The notes beneath the pieces are model-generated. The model saw nothing but the letters and a program-made list of their open reading frames with translations, was not told the DNA's origin and did not search any database. A DNA stretch of 64,000 nucleotides, taken from assembly GCF_004216495.1 (NCBI RefSeq), contig NZ_CP034841.1, positions 620,001 through 684,000 of the forward strand, given 5' to 3'. Shown here one piece after another: positions 42,863 through 52,665 of this stretch (within the stretch, counting starts at the first letter, position 1; each line of letters begins with the position of its first letter). This DNA comes from Mycoplasmopsis phocirhinis. GTDB taxonomy: Bacteria; Bacillota_I; Bacilli_A; Mycoplasmatales; Metamycoplasmataceae. The position numbers and the translations under genes were made by a program.

Positions 42863-43557
42863 TGCAAATAATTGAATATAATAACAATCTTAATTTAGAA
42901 AATAAAGTAATAATTGGTATTGATGAGGTCGGTGTTGGGGATTATTTTGGGCCTTTGGTTGGTGCTGTTGTTTCTATACCAGTTGCTAATAGAGAAAAAT
43001 TAATAAAACTTGGAATAAAAGACTCAAAAAAAATTAGAAATTCTAAAATAAAATTTTTTGCTTCTCAAATTAAACAACTAACTCAATGAAGCATATATGT
43101 TTTAAGTCCTAAAGGTTACAACAATTTAAGTTCATATAATAATGCCAATGAATTGAAAATGTTTGTGCATTTAAATGCTTTAAACTCATTGCTAAAACAA
43201 AATATTAATTATGACGCAGTATTTATAGACAAATATTCAACTACAAGAAGCATTGAAAAATATTTTACTAAATTTTATGCTGATAACTTTTTCATTAGTT
43301 TTAACAAAATAGCCAAACCAGTTATTTTGGCTAGTAAAGCAGAAAATATTTCTTTAGAAGTAGCATGTGCTTCAATATTAGCACGTGAAAAATTTATTCA
43401 TAAAATGGAACAAATGAATTTATTATATAAAATAAAATTTCCGTTTGGAGCCTCTAATAAAGTTAAACTTTTTGCTAAGCAATTATGAAATACGAGGCCA
43501 GATATAAATAAAATTGAAGTGTGCAAAAATTCATTTAAAATGGACATAAAAAACTAA
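42862..43557 (+). CDS. rnhC: Ribonuclease HIII, short form
   Basis: 231 residues. GIDEVGVGDYFGPLV (about 19-33) holds the first catalytic acidic pair. The GDYFGPLV is characteristic of RNase HIII rather than HII, as is LEVACASILAREKF. Bacillus RNase HIII has ~310 residues with an N-terminal TBP-like domain, which is missing here. It removes RNA in RNA-DNA hybrids. A terminator follows. Confidence 0.9.
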
Positions 43558-43574
43558 GGATTACCTTAGTTTTT
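43549..43574. terminator. Bidirectional terminator between rnhC and the MFS gene
   Basis: A perfect 11-bp stem (AAAAACTAAGG/CCTTAGTTTTT) with a 4-nt loop, overlapping the rnhC stop. It also serves the converging MFS gene. Confidence 0.85.
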
Positions 43575-43590
43575 ATATGTTTTTAATTTA

Positions 43591-44997
43591 TTACTTTTTA
43601 AATTTAAAACTTGGGAAAGTTTTAGCATCAGGCGAAGGTTCTTTAATCATCATTGATCCTACAATTGAAATTAGAGACAAAAGAACTAAAACAACAAATT
43701 TAATAGTTGCTATTTTATAATCGCCTAAATGTAAATTTTCTCCAATAATATTTACAATCGAGATAATAATAACACCAATTGTAAAGAAAATGTATCCAAA
43801 TCCTCAAATTAATGCGAACATTCAACCAATTGTTTTTGGGTTATTGTCTTTATATTCGTGTGGTAGATTTAACATAACACCTTGAATACCTCATAAAGAT
43901 AAACCAGTAATAAAAGCAAAGATGAAGAAGAAAACCAATGCCGCTAAATTACTTTTTGCAATTCCGTATACAAATGTTACCATTGATAAAATATAAAATA
44001 CAATACCTGTTAAAAGAGCTGCAGTAACAAATCATCTACGTTTTAAATTGTATTTTGATCATAGTCCAATTGTAATTGGTCCTACAAAAACAGCAGCAAG
44101 AAAAATAATAAATCAAATTCTAATAATTTTGCTTGTTTCTAAGCCAAAAAGTTGAGTATTAGCAGTTATACCTGCAATTTTTGGGAATAAATCAATTGAA
44201 AATGCTGTTGGGAAAACAACTGCTACTAAAAAACCACCATAAAGTAAAATTCATACATATGTTGATTTTGTTTTTAAGTATTTACCTAAAATTGCTCAGT
44301 TATTTGTTTTAGGTTGTGGGTTTTGAACATCTTTTTTAACATCAAATCTAGTTCCAAATGCAACCATAATAATTAAAGGTAAAACATTTAGAGCTGCTAA
44401 AGTTGTTAAAACGATTTGTCAATTCTCTCTAATTGCCTCTGTATTTGAAACTAAAACAAATGGAATTATTGCAATAATTGTTCCTAATGGATAGAATCAA
44501 ACTCCAAATTGTGAAACAAATGATTTTTGTTTTTTGTTAAAGAAATTCGCTACTACTGGTTGGGTTAAAATAATTAACATTGTTCCACCAATAGCCATAA
44601 AAGTTCTTAAAACAATAAAGAAAGCATATCCAACTCCATTAGCGGGTAAATATTGAGCAGGAATACCTAGTAATGTAAGCGATAACGCTAAAATAGTTGA
44701 ATATTTATGAGCCAATTTTGCTAATAAAAACGCAACCAAAATTGAACCGATACCACGACCAATGGTAATACCTCAGTTAGTAGCTTGGTTAATTAAGGTA
44801 AAATTAGCATCTTTAACAATACCAAAATACCCTAAAATACCGGCATCACCAATACCGTTACCGTTCAAACCGGCTGCAAAACCTCAGTTAGCAACAAAGG
44901 CTAAATAACCAATCGAAATGAAAATTCATAATAACAACCCTCGACCAAAACCAGCTTTGCTAGCTTCAGGGGTTGAAAGTTTAGAAGTACCTTTCAT
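43591..44997 (-). CDS. Major facilitator superfamily transporter
   Basis: 468 residues with about twelve hydrophobic helices. The conserved MFS loop and helix patterns are visible: GIGSILVAFLLAKLAHKYSTI between helices 2 and 3, QPVVANFFNKKQKSFVSQFGVWFYPLG at about 170-195, and GPITIGLWSKYNLKRRWFV in the second half. This resembles mycoplasma proteins annotated as hexose-phosphate transporters, but the substrate cannot be read from the sequence. AAGGAATAATATG gives the start. Confidence 0.85.
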
Positions 44998-45170
44998 ATT
45001 ATTCCTTTCTATGTGATTGTTGACAAAATAATATGTCATATATATTATAAATAATTATTGAGCAAAAATTCGCATTTTTAGGGTTTGAAATAAAAAAAAC
45101 AGATTATTTCAAATCCGATTTTAGTAAAATGTTAAACTATTCAATAATTTATTTTTTTTAACGATTATAA

Positions 45171-45176
45171 TATAAT
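45171..45176 (+). promoter_or_regulatory. Putative -10 box of tRNA-Thr
   Basis: TATAAT is repeated at 45166-45171 and 45171-45176, immediately upstream of the tRNA, in a very AT-rich region. Confidence 0.4.
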
Positions 45177-45184
45177 TGTTTTAC

Positions 45185-45260
45185 GCCGTCATAGCTCAGC
45201 AGGTAGAGCACATCCATGGTAAGGATGGGGTCGCAGGTTCAAGTCCTGTTGTCGGCACCA
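45185..45260 (+). tRNA. tRNA-Thr(GGT)
   Basis: 76 nt. The anticodon stem CATCC/GGATG with loop ATGGTAA gives anticodon GGT, reading ACC and ACU. The T-arm GCAGGTTCAAGTCCTGT is standard and the CCA is encoded. The acceptor stem (GCCGTCA with TGTCGGC) has one U-U mismatch at position 5. Confidence 0.93.
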
Positions 45261-45273
45261 TATGAATTTCACC

Positions 45274-45295
45274 ACTCGCAAATAAGCGAGTTTTA
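45274..45295 (+). terminator. Terminator after tRNA-Thr
   Basis: ACTCGC pairs with GCGAGT and is followed by TTTTATT. The fmt stop codon on the other strand lies at its edge (45293-45295). Confidence 0.7.
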
Positions 45296-46132
45296 TTGTA
45301 AAATTACACGTTTTTTGGAATCAAATTGATAATCAATTAAATATAACACACCGTCTTTTAATTCTAATGTTGGCGCATTTTTTACTCATTTTTTAGAAGC
45401 GAAAAATATTTTAACTCGTTTTTGATTAATATAACTAAAAGCAATCGGGTTTGGATTAAACGCTTTAATAACTCTTAAAGCATAATCAACATTCATTGAA
45501 CTAATAATCTCACCATCGCTTTTTTCAAGTTTAGGACTTAAGCTAACTTGTGATTCATCTTGTTTTTGGCGTTTTAATACACCTTTATCCAATAAAGTTA
45601 TTCAATTTACAATGTTTTTGACAGTGATTGATTGTAATTTATTAAACACACTTAATGATGTGTCATCATCGCTGATTTCAACTTCCGCTTGAACAAAAAC
45701 ATCACCCGCATCCATTTCTTTAACCATTTCCATAATACTTATGCCGGTTTTTTTATCACCATTTAAAACAGAATATTGAACAGGAGCAGCTCCTCTATAT
45801 TTAGGTAGTAATGAGCCATGAACATTGACATTCATTTTTTTCGCAATATTTAAAATTTTTGTTGGTATAAATTGACCAAACGCAACTGTTACTAAATAAT
45901 CATATTGAAGAGCAATTAACTCATCATATATTTGGACAATTTTTTCCGGTTGAAATAATTTAATATTGTGTTTTAGTGCTAAATTTTTTGTTGGAGTAAA
46001 AATACTTTTACGTCCTCTTTGCGAGGCTCTATCTGGCTGCGAAACAATGCCAACTACATCAAAATGTTTAATAATTTCTTCAAAAATAGGAACAGCAAAT
46101 TCTGGTGTACCTGCCAGTAAAATTTTAATCAT
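45293..46132 (-). CDS. fmt: Methionyl-tRNA formyltransferase
   Basis: 279 residues, somewhat shorter than the usual ~310. It formylates initiator Met-tRNA. LLAGTPEFAVPIFEEI, VSQPDRASQRGRK, NVHGSLLPKYRGAAPVQYSVLNGDKKTG (catalytic N-H and the S-L-L-P-x-x-R-G-x-x-P motif), MEMVKEMDAGDV (catalytic Asp) are all present. The C-terminal OB-type domain is shortened. It is divergent from the large fusion gene. Confidence 0.94.
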
Positions 46133-46188
46133 AGTTTAAATTATATATAATAAATTAATATAATATATAATTTTAAAATGGAGTGTGA

Positions 46189-49083
46189 ATGCAATCGTTA
46201 ATACAAAAATGAAAAAAATATCATTCGCCTGATGTTTTTTTCAATAAACTTTTGAAAAAAACAATTTTTGTTTCAAACAATAAACTTAAAAATGCATTTA
46301 AACAGCCTATCTTATTTTGCTCAAATAAAATAATTGCGCCTGTAGGTCTTGGAACAAACGTATTTAACGATTTCACTGTTTATTCTCTTGCCCAATCTAT
46401 ATCCTTATTAATTAAATCTAAACAAATATCAAACAAAAATATTTTGCTTCTACACGATAAATCAGTAAGATCTTATATTTATTTAAATATTTTTGCTAAA
46501 GCTTTAACCGCAAACAATTTTAATGTGATAACAATTAACCAAAACGAATTAATTCCCAGTTCATACAAACACTATATCGTTAAAAAAACAAATTCAGTAT
46601 TCTACATTGATATAGGTGAACTTAACTCTAAAACTCGCTTAATGAAAATTGAATTTAATTGAAAAGATAATCAATTTAGCGAAAATGATCTTGAATATTT
46701 AAAGAAATTACAAAATTCGCTAAATTTTGATAATTTAAATTTACCTCTTAAAAATCCAGTTGTTAAAAAAATATCTCTTTGACAAACTTTACTAAACGAT
46801 ATCAAAAACATTAGTGCTTATGACGATGATTTTTCTAACTTAAAATTTGGGGTTCATGTAACTAATTCAGCATATGAACAATATAATAAAAACCTTTATC
46901 AAAATATCGGTATAAATTACAATATTTTAAATTCTTCTAAACCATATGATAATAACCTGAAACTAGCCGATCTTTCATCAATCAATACACGTTTTTTTTT
47001 AAGTAAAAATGACCTGAATTTCGTTTTAAATAAAGCTAATAATTCCTTGATAATGGCAGCAAAACATAAAAATGTTTATAAATATTTTAGATCTGAAGAA
47101 CTAGCAGCCATTTACTTACATTTTTTACTCAATGATTCACCCGATTTTGACCGAAGTAAACTGGCAAAATATGTGGTAGCCCGTTCTATTGAAACAACTC
47201 CACTAATTGATTTAATTGCAACCAAAAACAAAATTGATTTTATTGAATATCATTGTGAAAACGAATTGTTTGAATATTTAAAAAAGAATAACAAAACATT
47301 ACTATTTGCTCACAATCACGAAAATAATTTTTTCTTTGAACACCCATTAACAAATAGTGATGCAAGTGTTTTTAGCATCGAATTAATGAAAATTGCTGCT
47401 TTTTATAAAAAAAGAAAACAAAGTTTATATGACGTTTTAATAAACATTTATCAATCATACGGGTATATAAATTCAATAAAAAAAACAATTGATATGAGCC
47501 CAAAATCTTTTAATATTTTTATGGAGCGAGTAAAAAACAATGAAGCTTATGGAAAAGTTAAAGTAATAAACACAAAAAATTACCCAAAAAATAACAATCT
47601 TTCCCCCTCAATCTTTAAAATATTTTTAAACGATAATAGTACAATTGTTTTTAAATATAACTTATTAAGACAAAATCTTTTATTAGTGATAAATACTCGT
47701 GAAAAAAAGAATATCGAAGATTCAAGATTAGATGTGGTTGTTAGAGAAAAAGAATTATTAAACAATCTATTAGATTTAAAAGACAATGAAATATCGAAGT
47801 CGGCTAAAATTAAAAACATTGTCAAATATTTAATTTTTTCTATATTGTTTATTGGTATATTTGTGTTCTTATTCCAAACTGTTTATAATTTCAAAACACA
47901 AGGATCTTTATCTTATAATTTATTTGATGTAATAACTTCAATGTGAACCCATATAAAAACAAATATTTTTTCAAGAGCCTCCTTTTTAGCCATAATCGCA
48001 ACTTTTTTATTAACTTCAATTATTAACGCAATTATCTTTAAACGATTATTAAATTGGCAAGGAGTTAAAGTACGTTTTAGAGATTTAATTATTGGCTCAT
48101 TAATTTCAACTGTATCGCAAAATATAACCCCTAAATCAATCGGAGGTGATATTGCTACATTTTGGTATTTAAGACGCAGAAATGTTCCGCGTGATAAATT
48201 GCTTTCAGCAATAGTTGTAAACACATTTATTTGGCAAATATCAAACATAATTTTAGTATTAATATTTATACCTATAGGTATCAAGTTTTATGGCAATTTT
48301 TTTAATAATTCAACTGGTGGAACTAATTTAATATTGTTAATTTCACTGATTTTAGGAATTTTTATAGACAGTGTTTTAGCATTAGCTTTTTTAATTTTAT
48401 CCTTAAGTTCAAAAATCCAAAATTTTGTTCTAAAGCACTTGCTAAAATTTCTTGAATGATTACCTTTTATCGCTCTAACAAACCCGCAAAATTTACACAC
48501 AAAATTACAATATGAATTTTATAAAGTAAGACAAGGCTTAAAAACTATTATCAAAAAATGATATAACTTTATTGAAATTTTAGTTTGAAAACTACTACCG
48601 TGACTCTATGTTCCTATCGCTTTATTCGCGATGTCTATTGATGTTATAAAAATTGTTCCTGGAGGAGCTTATTTCAATATTATGACTGCTGACGTGTTAA
48701 TACGAAACATAAATTCAATTTCACCCACGCCAGGTGGTACAGGAACTAGCGATATAATAAGAAAAATAATATTTGAATTTATTATTAAACCTGACCCAAG
48801 TGGAACATTAAGTATTTCACAAAGATCTTCATTATTAACCTCTATAAGTGGAGTTGGTACTGTTGTTATACCAACAATACTATCAGCCCTAATTATGTTA
48901 TTAGTTTTTATAGGTGAAGGACGTGTTAACAAGTATAACAATCAGCAAAAAAATATCTTGTTAAATATAAATTCAAATTTAGTTATTAAACGAAGCAAAA
49001 CGAGATATTATAAAATATCATTTAGCATTTTAACTATATTAATTGCAGTGTTAGCACTTGTGTTTATATTCAATAAATGATAA
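46189..49083 (+). CDS. Degenerate phosphohexomutase fused to LPG-synthase/flippase-type membrane domain
   Basis: 964 residues, one uninterrupted frame with UGA as Trp. Residues ~1-530 follow the phosphohexomutase fold: GLGTNVFNDFTVYSLAQSI then ILLLHDKSVRSYIYLNIFAKAL (domain 1), RSEELAAIYLHFLLND (end of domain 2), and IATKNKIDFIEY, SVFSIELMKIAAFYKK and SLYDVLINIYQSYGYI (domain 3). All catalytic loops are altered. The phosphoserine loop TASHNP is YIDIGELNSK, metal-binding DPDADR is AAKHKNVY, and sugar-binding F-G-F/x-E-E-S is FAHNHENN. Residues ~545-964 have about eight helices with QNITPKSIGGDIATFWYLRRR and SISPTPGGTGTSD, signatures of the LPG-synthase/UPF0104 flippase family. No N-terminal signal. 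GGAG lies 5 bp upstream. Role unknown. Confidence 0.85.
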
Positions 49084-49105
49084 ATTAAATATAAATATAT
49101 TTAGC

Positions 49106-49138
49106 AAAACCATAACGCAAGTTATGGTTTTTAAATTT
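49106..49138 (+). terminator. Terminator after the fusion gene
   Basis: A perfect 11-bp stem (AAAACCATAAC/GTTATGGTTTT) with a GCAA loop, followed by TAAATTTTT. Confidence 0.85.
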
Positions 49139-49158
49139 TTAAAAAAGTTTTTTTGTGC

Positions 49159-49215
49159 GTTTCCCAGTTTAAGTATAAAAAACAAAGATTGATTTTTATA
49201 CTTAAACTGGGAAAC
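49159..49215. repeat. 57-bp palindromic element (23-bp perfect arms)
   Basis: The arms at 49159-49181 and 49193-49215 are perfect inverted repeats, separated by 11 nt. Each arm begins GTTTCCCAGTTTAAG and ends with a run of A. The arm resembles the ends of the IS1634-like elements here (outer part GGAAAC and CTT, inner TTTTATACTT), so it may be a MITE-like remnant. It sits between the fusion gene's terminator and the R-M cassette. Confidence 0.8.
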
Positions 49216-49236
49216 ATAGAAAAATGCAGTTATATT

Positions 49237-49270
49237 AATGCCAAGTCAACAAACTCAACTTGGCATTTTA
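49237..49270. terminator. Terminator next to the R-M cassette
   Basis: AATGCCAAGT pairs with ACTTGGCATT around an 11-nt loop, followed by TTTAATAT on the plus strand. On the minus strand it is 6-40 bp past the endonuclease stop and could end that transcript. Confidence 0.6.
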
Positions 49271-49275
49271 ATATA

Positions 49276-49989
49276 TTATTTTTGGCTAATCATTTCTTCA
49301 ATGTATAACATTGTTTGATTATTGGAAATTTTCTCGTTTTCAGCAATTTTATTTCTTTTATAAAAAGTATCACTTATTAATAATCTACCAGATGAAGGAT
49401 TAAATTCACGCGATCAATTTCGGTTATCTTGTTTATGTCCGTTCGCAAAAGAAATTTCTTCAAGAGAAAATACATTAAAACCGCAAATTTTAATTTTTTC
49501 AAAATATACAATTTGCTTGTCATTAAAATCGTTTTTAACTTGATCAAGTTGATATGAAATTTTCAATACAATATAATAAAAATCTTTTTCAAAATTCATT
49601 TGATTCGAGTAATCTTTATAGAGTTGATTAATTGCAGCAATTGCCTTGTTTTTTCCTCCGCCTATACCTTTATCTGATTTAACATTAATAAGTAAATCAT
49701 AATCCTTTTTAGTTATCAAAAAGTCATAGCTGCTTTTTTGTGTAGAATAAGAACTCCGGAAAATATTTACATCTTTTTCGTTTTTAAATATATTTTTAAA
49801 TTTTTGATAAATAAATTCTTCTAATATATAGCCAATAGCGGTTGATGAACGAAGACAGCTATTTCTTGATTTCAGCAAATTTAAATCTTCTGCTTTAATT
49901 TCAATTTCATAGCCGTATATTTTAAAAATATTATTTAATTCTTTATTCAAAAAAAGTTTTATTTCTTTTAAATCTTTTCAATTAATCAT
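49276..49989 (-). CDS. Putative type II restriction endonuclease
   Basis: 237 residues, partner of the adjacent cytosine methyltransferase. A PD-(D/E)XK-like core is visible: IGYILEEFIYQKF, then STQKSSYDFLI followed by YDLLINVKSDKG. The second acidic residue of the D-x(n)-E/D-x-K motif is Asn (N-V-K), which occurs in some families but lowers certainty. No zinc finger or other domain is visible. Its start codon (MINWKDLKEI) overlaps the methyltransferase stop by 8 bp, so it is translated after the methyltransferase, an order that allows protection first. Recognition site not predictable. Confidence 0.65.
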
Positions 49990-50953
49990 TAAAAAATACC
50001 TCTAAAATTATTTTAGCAATTTCTTCAGATAATTTAGGTGGAACAGCATTACCTATTTGTTTTAGAATATTAGATTTTGATGATAAAAATATAAAATCAT
50101 CAGGAAAAGATTGTAAGCGTGCTAATTCTCTTGGAGTCATCACTCTATTTAATTTTGGATGAATATGAACACCTCCGTGGTTTTCTTTAACTGTTGTTGA
50201 AGGTTTATCATAAAATTGTCTACGAAAAGCATCTGAATATGCCTTCATAACACTTCTACCTTGTGGAGTATTTTTTATTTTTTCAATCATTTGTTCACTA
50301 TGTTTAGTAAATATGTGGTTTATTTTTTCATTTTCGGCTATATTTTCAAGATCATTTATTGCGTCAAAAACTGTTTTTAATGGTTGTTTAGTTTTATTTA
50401 TTTTTTCAACGACAATGTCTATTTTTTTACTATTTTCAAGTTTAGAACCAACAAAAATAACTCTTTCCCGTTTTTGTGCAACACCAAAATTTGATGCATC
50501 CACTAAAATATATTTTGAATAATAACCTATTTGCTTTAACTCATCAATTATTTTATTAATAACTAAAATTCCATCATTTTCCCTAAAAGATAGAATACCT
50601 TTAACATTTTCTAATACAAATAGTTTGGGCTCTACTCGTCTAATAACATCAATTGTGTATTTATATAATTGATTACGTTTATCACTTGGATTTCTTTTAC
50701 CTGCCATTGAAAAACCTTGGCAAGGAAAACCACCTATAACAACATCTATTTTATTTTTAAATTTTTTTTCAATATTTGAAAGCACATCAATATCTGTAAT
50801 ATCTTTTGTATGTTCTTGTTTATTAAAATTTAGATTATATGTATCTAGAGCAGGTTTTCAATGTTCTACTGTTTCAACTATATTAAAACCTTGTTTTCAA
50901 AAACCATAAGTTAAACCTCCACAACCTGAAAATAAGTCTATAATTTTTTTCAT
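49982..50953 (-). CDS. DNA (cytosine-5)-methyltransferase
   Basis: 323 residues. All main C5-MTase motifs are present: DLFSGCGGLTYGF (I), GGFPCQGFS (IV, catalytic Cys), FVLENVKGI (VI), QKRERVIFVG (VIII) and a compact recognition domain (about 205-265), then RELARLQSFPD (IX) and QIGNAVPP (X). It modifies the recognition site of the paired endonuclease. AAAGGAAAA precedes the start. The position, beside a terminator and a palindrome in a region between conserved genes, suggests acquisition by transfer. Confidence 0.95.
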
Positions 50954-51016
50954 ATATTTTCCTTTTCATCTTTAGTCTTAACAAATTTTAATATTGTTTA
51001 ACTAAAATTAAAACAA

Positions 51017-51041
51017 AAAACACTAATAACATTAGTGTTTT
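51017..51041 (-). terminator. Terminator after hinT
   Basis: AAACACTAAT pairs with ATTAGTGTTT around AAC, and on the minus strand is followed by TTTTGTTTT. It ends the P80-P60-hinT operon. Confidence 0.8.
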
Positions 51042-51050
51042 AACTTTGTT

Positions 51051-51368
51051 TTATTTAAAAGGAATTACATGTACGTGTGTATGAAATATAGATTGTTCAG
51101 CACTTTTACCAGTGTTTACTACAATTTTAAACCCCGGAATTCCTTTATCTAAAACTTCTTGTTTTGCTAGTTTACGAGCAACATTTATTAAATGCGCTGC
51201 CGTTTCATCATCCATTTCAGTAATATTAGCTGATTTTACTCTAGGTACTACCAGAAAATGCCCCGGTTTGAATGGAAATTTATCATAAAAAGCTACACAA
51301 ACATCATCTTTGTAAATAAACTCTGCTTCAGCTTTTCCAGCTATTATATCTAAAAATATGTTATCCAT
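51051..51368 (-). CDS. hinT: HIT-family (HinT) nucleotide hydrolase
   Basis: 105 residues. The histidine triad is HTHVHVIPF at the C-terminus. KPGHFLVVPR and GIPGFKIVVNTG are also typical. HinT enzymes hydrolyse AMP-lysine and other purine phosphoramidates. Here it directly follows P60 (one-base overlap TAATG) and P80, the operon known in Mycoplasma hominis and relatives in which HinT is bound by the P60/P80 membrane complex. Confidence 0.95.
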   Translation of the reverse strand: MDNIFLDIIAGKAEAEFIYKDDVCVAFYDKFPFKPGHFLVVPRVKSANITEMDDETAAHLINVARKLAKQEVLDKGIPGFKIVVNTGKSAEQSIFHTHVHVIPFK

Positions 51369-52660
51369 TATATTAACTCCACAAAAGGTAAATCTTTAAT
51401 TGTTTCTCTTAATGCTTTTGATTTATCGTTAACTTTAAATTTATAACCTAAATCTGCAAATGATTTAATCGCTGTTTCATATAGTGTTTCATCATTTAGG
51501 AAAAATAAAAATGCTAAAATATCTAATTTATCATGATAAAAAGTATTTTTAAAACTCAACAATGTTACTTTGACTTTATCTTTATCATCATTTTCAACTC
51601 TTGGTAATTCAACTTCAACTCCGGTTGAAATGGGTGCTATTTGATTTACATATACAACGGTAGGAATGTTAGATTGACCACTAGAAATTTTAAATGGATT
51701 AATAACAAAATTAGCTTCAATTTCTGTATTTACTAATCTTTCATTATTAACATCGTAATAGCCATATAAATCTTTAGAACCAGTTTTATTTTTCAGTGAT
51801 TCGTAGTCTCATTTTAATGAATATGAAGTTGTATTGTTTTTAAAACCTTTATAACCATATAATTCCTTATCACTTTCATGGCCACTAATATATTCAATAT
51901 CGTCTTTTAATAGAGTTTTTGGCAATTTTGAAAAATTCCAAAAATCATTAAATGTTTTAACATTACTTATAGTGTTGTAGCCGCGAGTAAAAAACGAATC
52001 TGCATTATTAGAATCTTCGTCGTCTTTTGATCAAATTTGAGCAAATTTCTTATCAACAGCGTATTTTGAAAGTAAGTAATTGTCTAGTTCATAATTTAAT
52101 TCAGAAGTGTATTTAAAATTTTTATCAATTTTTTTTAAGTCGTCTTTATTTGAGATCTTAAAGTAAGCATTTACAAATAGCATTTTTTCAACTTCTTCGC
52201 GGATTTTGGTTTTTTCATTTAACCAAATTGTACTGAATTGCTCTTGTGTTAAAGGTTTATCTTTTTCAATATCGCCTATTTTTTTAATATCATCAACATT
52301 TAAAATTCGATCGCGATTTCAATCAATTAATTTCTGGGCAAAGTAAAAAGGATCTTTTTCAAGTTGATTTCTTTCATACAATTGAAAAGCTTGAAATGAG
52401 TCTTTAAATAATTTTGAATTTTGGTCTCTAAAAGTATCAATGTATGTTTGTTCAAGATTGCTTGATGAATTAAAGTTAATACCATAAATTGATAGTAGTG
52501 TGGCGTGTGAAAATTGTGCTTTCAATTGGTCGGCTGAATATTTACGAATATCATCATCTTGTTTTAATTTTGCTGTTGAATCAATATTTTGGCCACACGC
52601 TACAACTGATAGTGGTAATAAAGTAGAAAAACCACCAAGTAAAAATTTAATTTTTCTCAT
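51368..52660 (-). CDS. P60-like surface lipoprotein of the P80-P60-HinT operon
   Basis: 430 residues. The signal peptide has lipobox LSVVAC at about residue 22. The mature part is rich in charged residues and Asn/Asp, with no catalytic motif I can see. In M. hominis the corresponding P60 is exported, lipidated, and binds both P80 and HinT. Recognition here rests mainly on gene order and lipoprotein character. It starts 5 bp after the P80 stop. Confidence 0.8.
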
Positions 52661-52665
52661 TTTGC

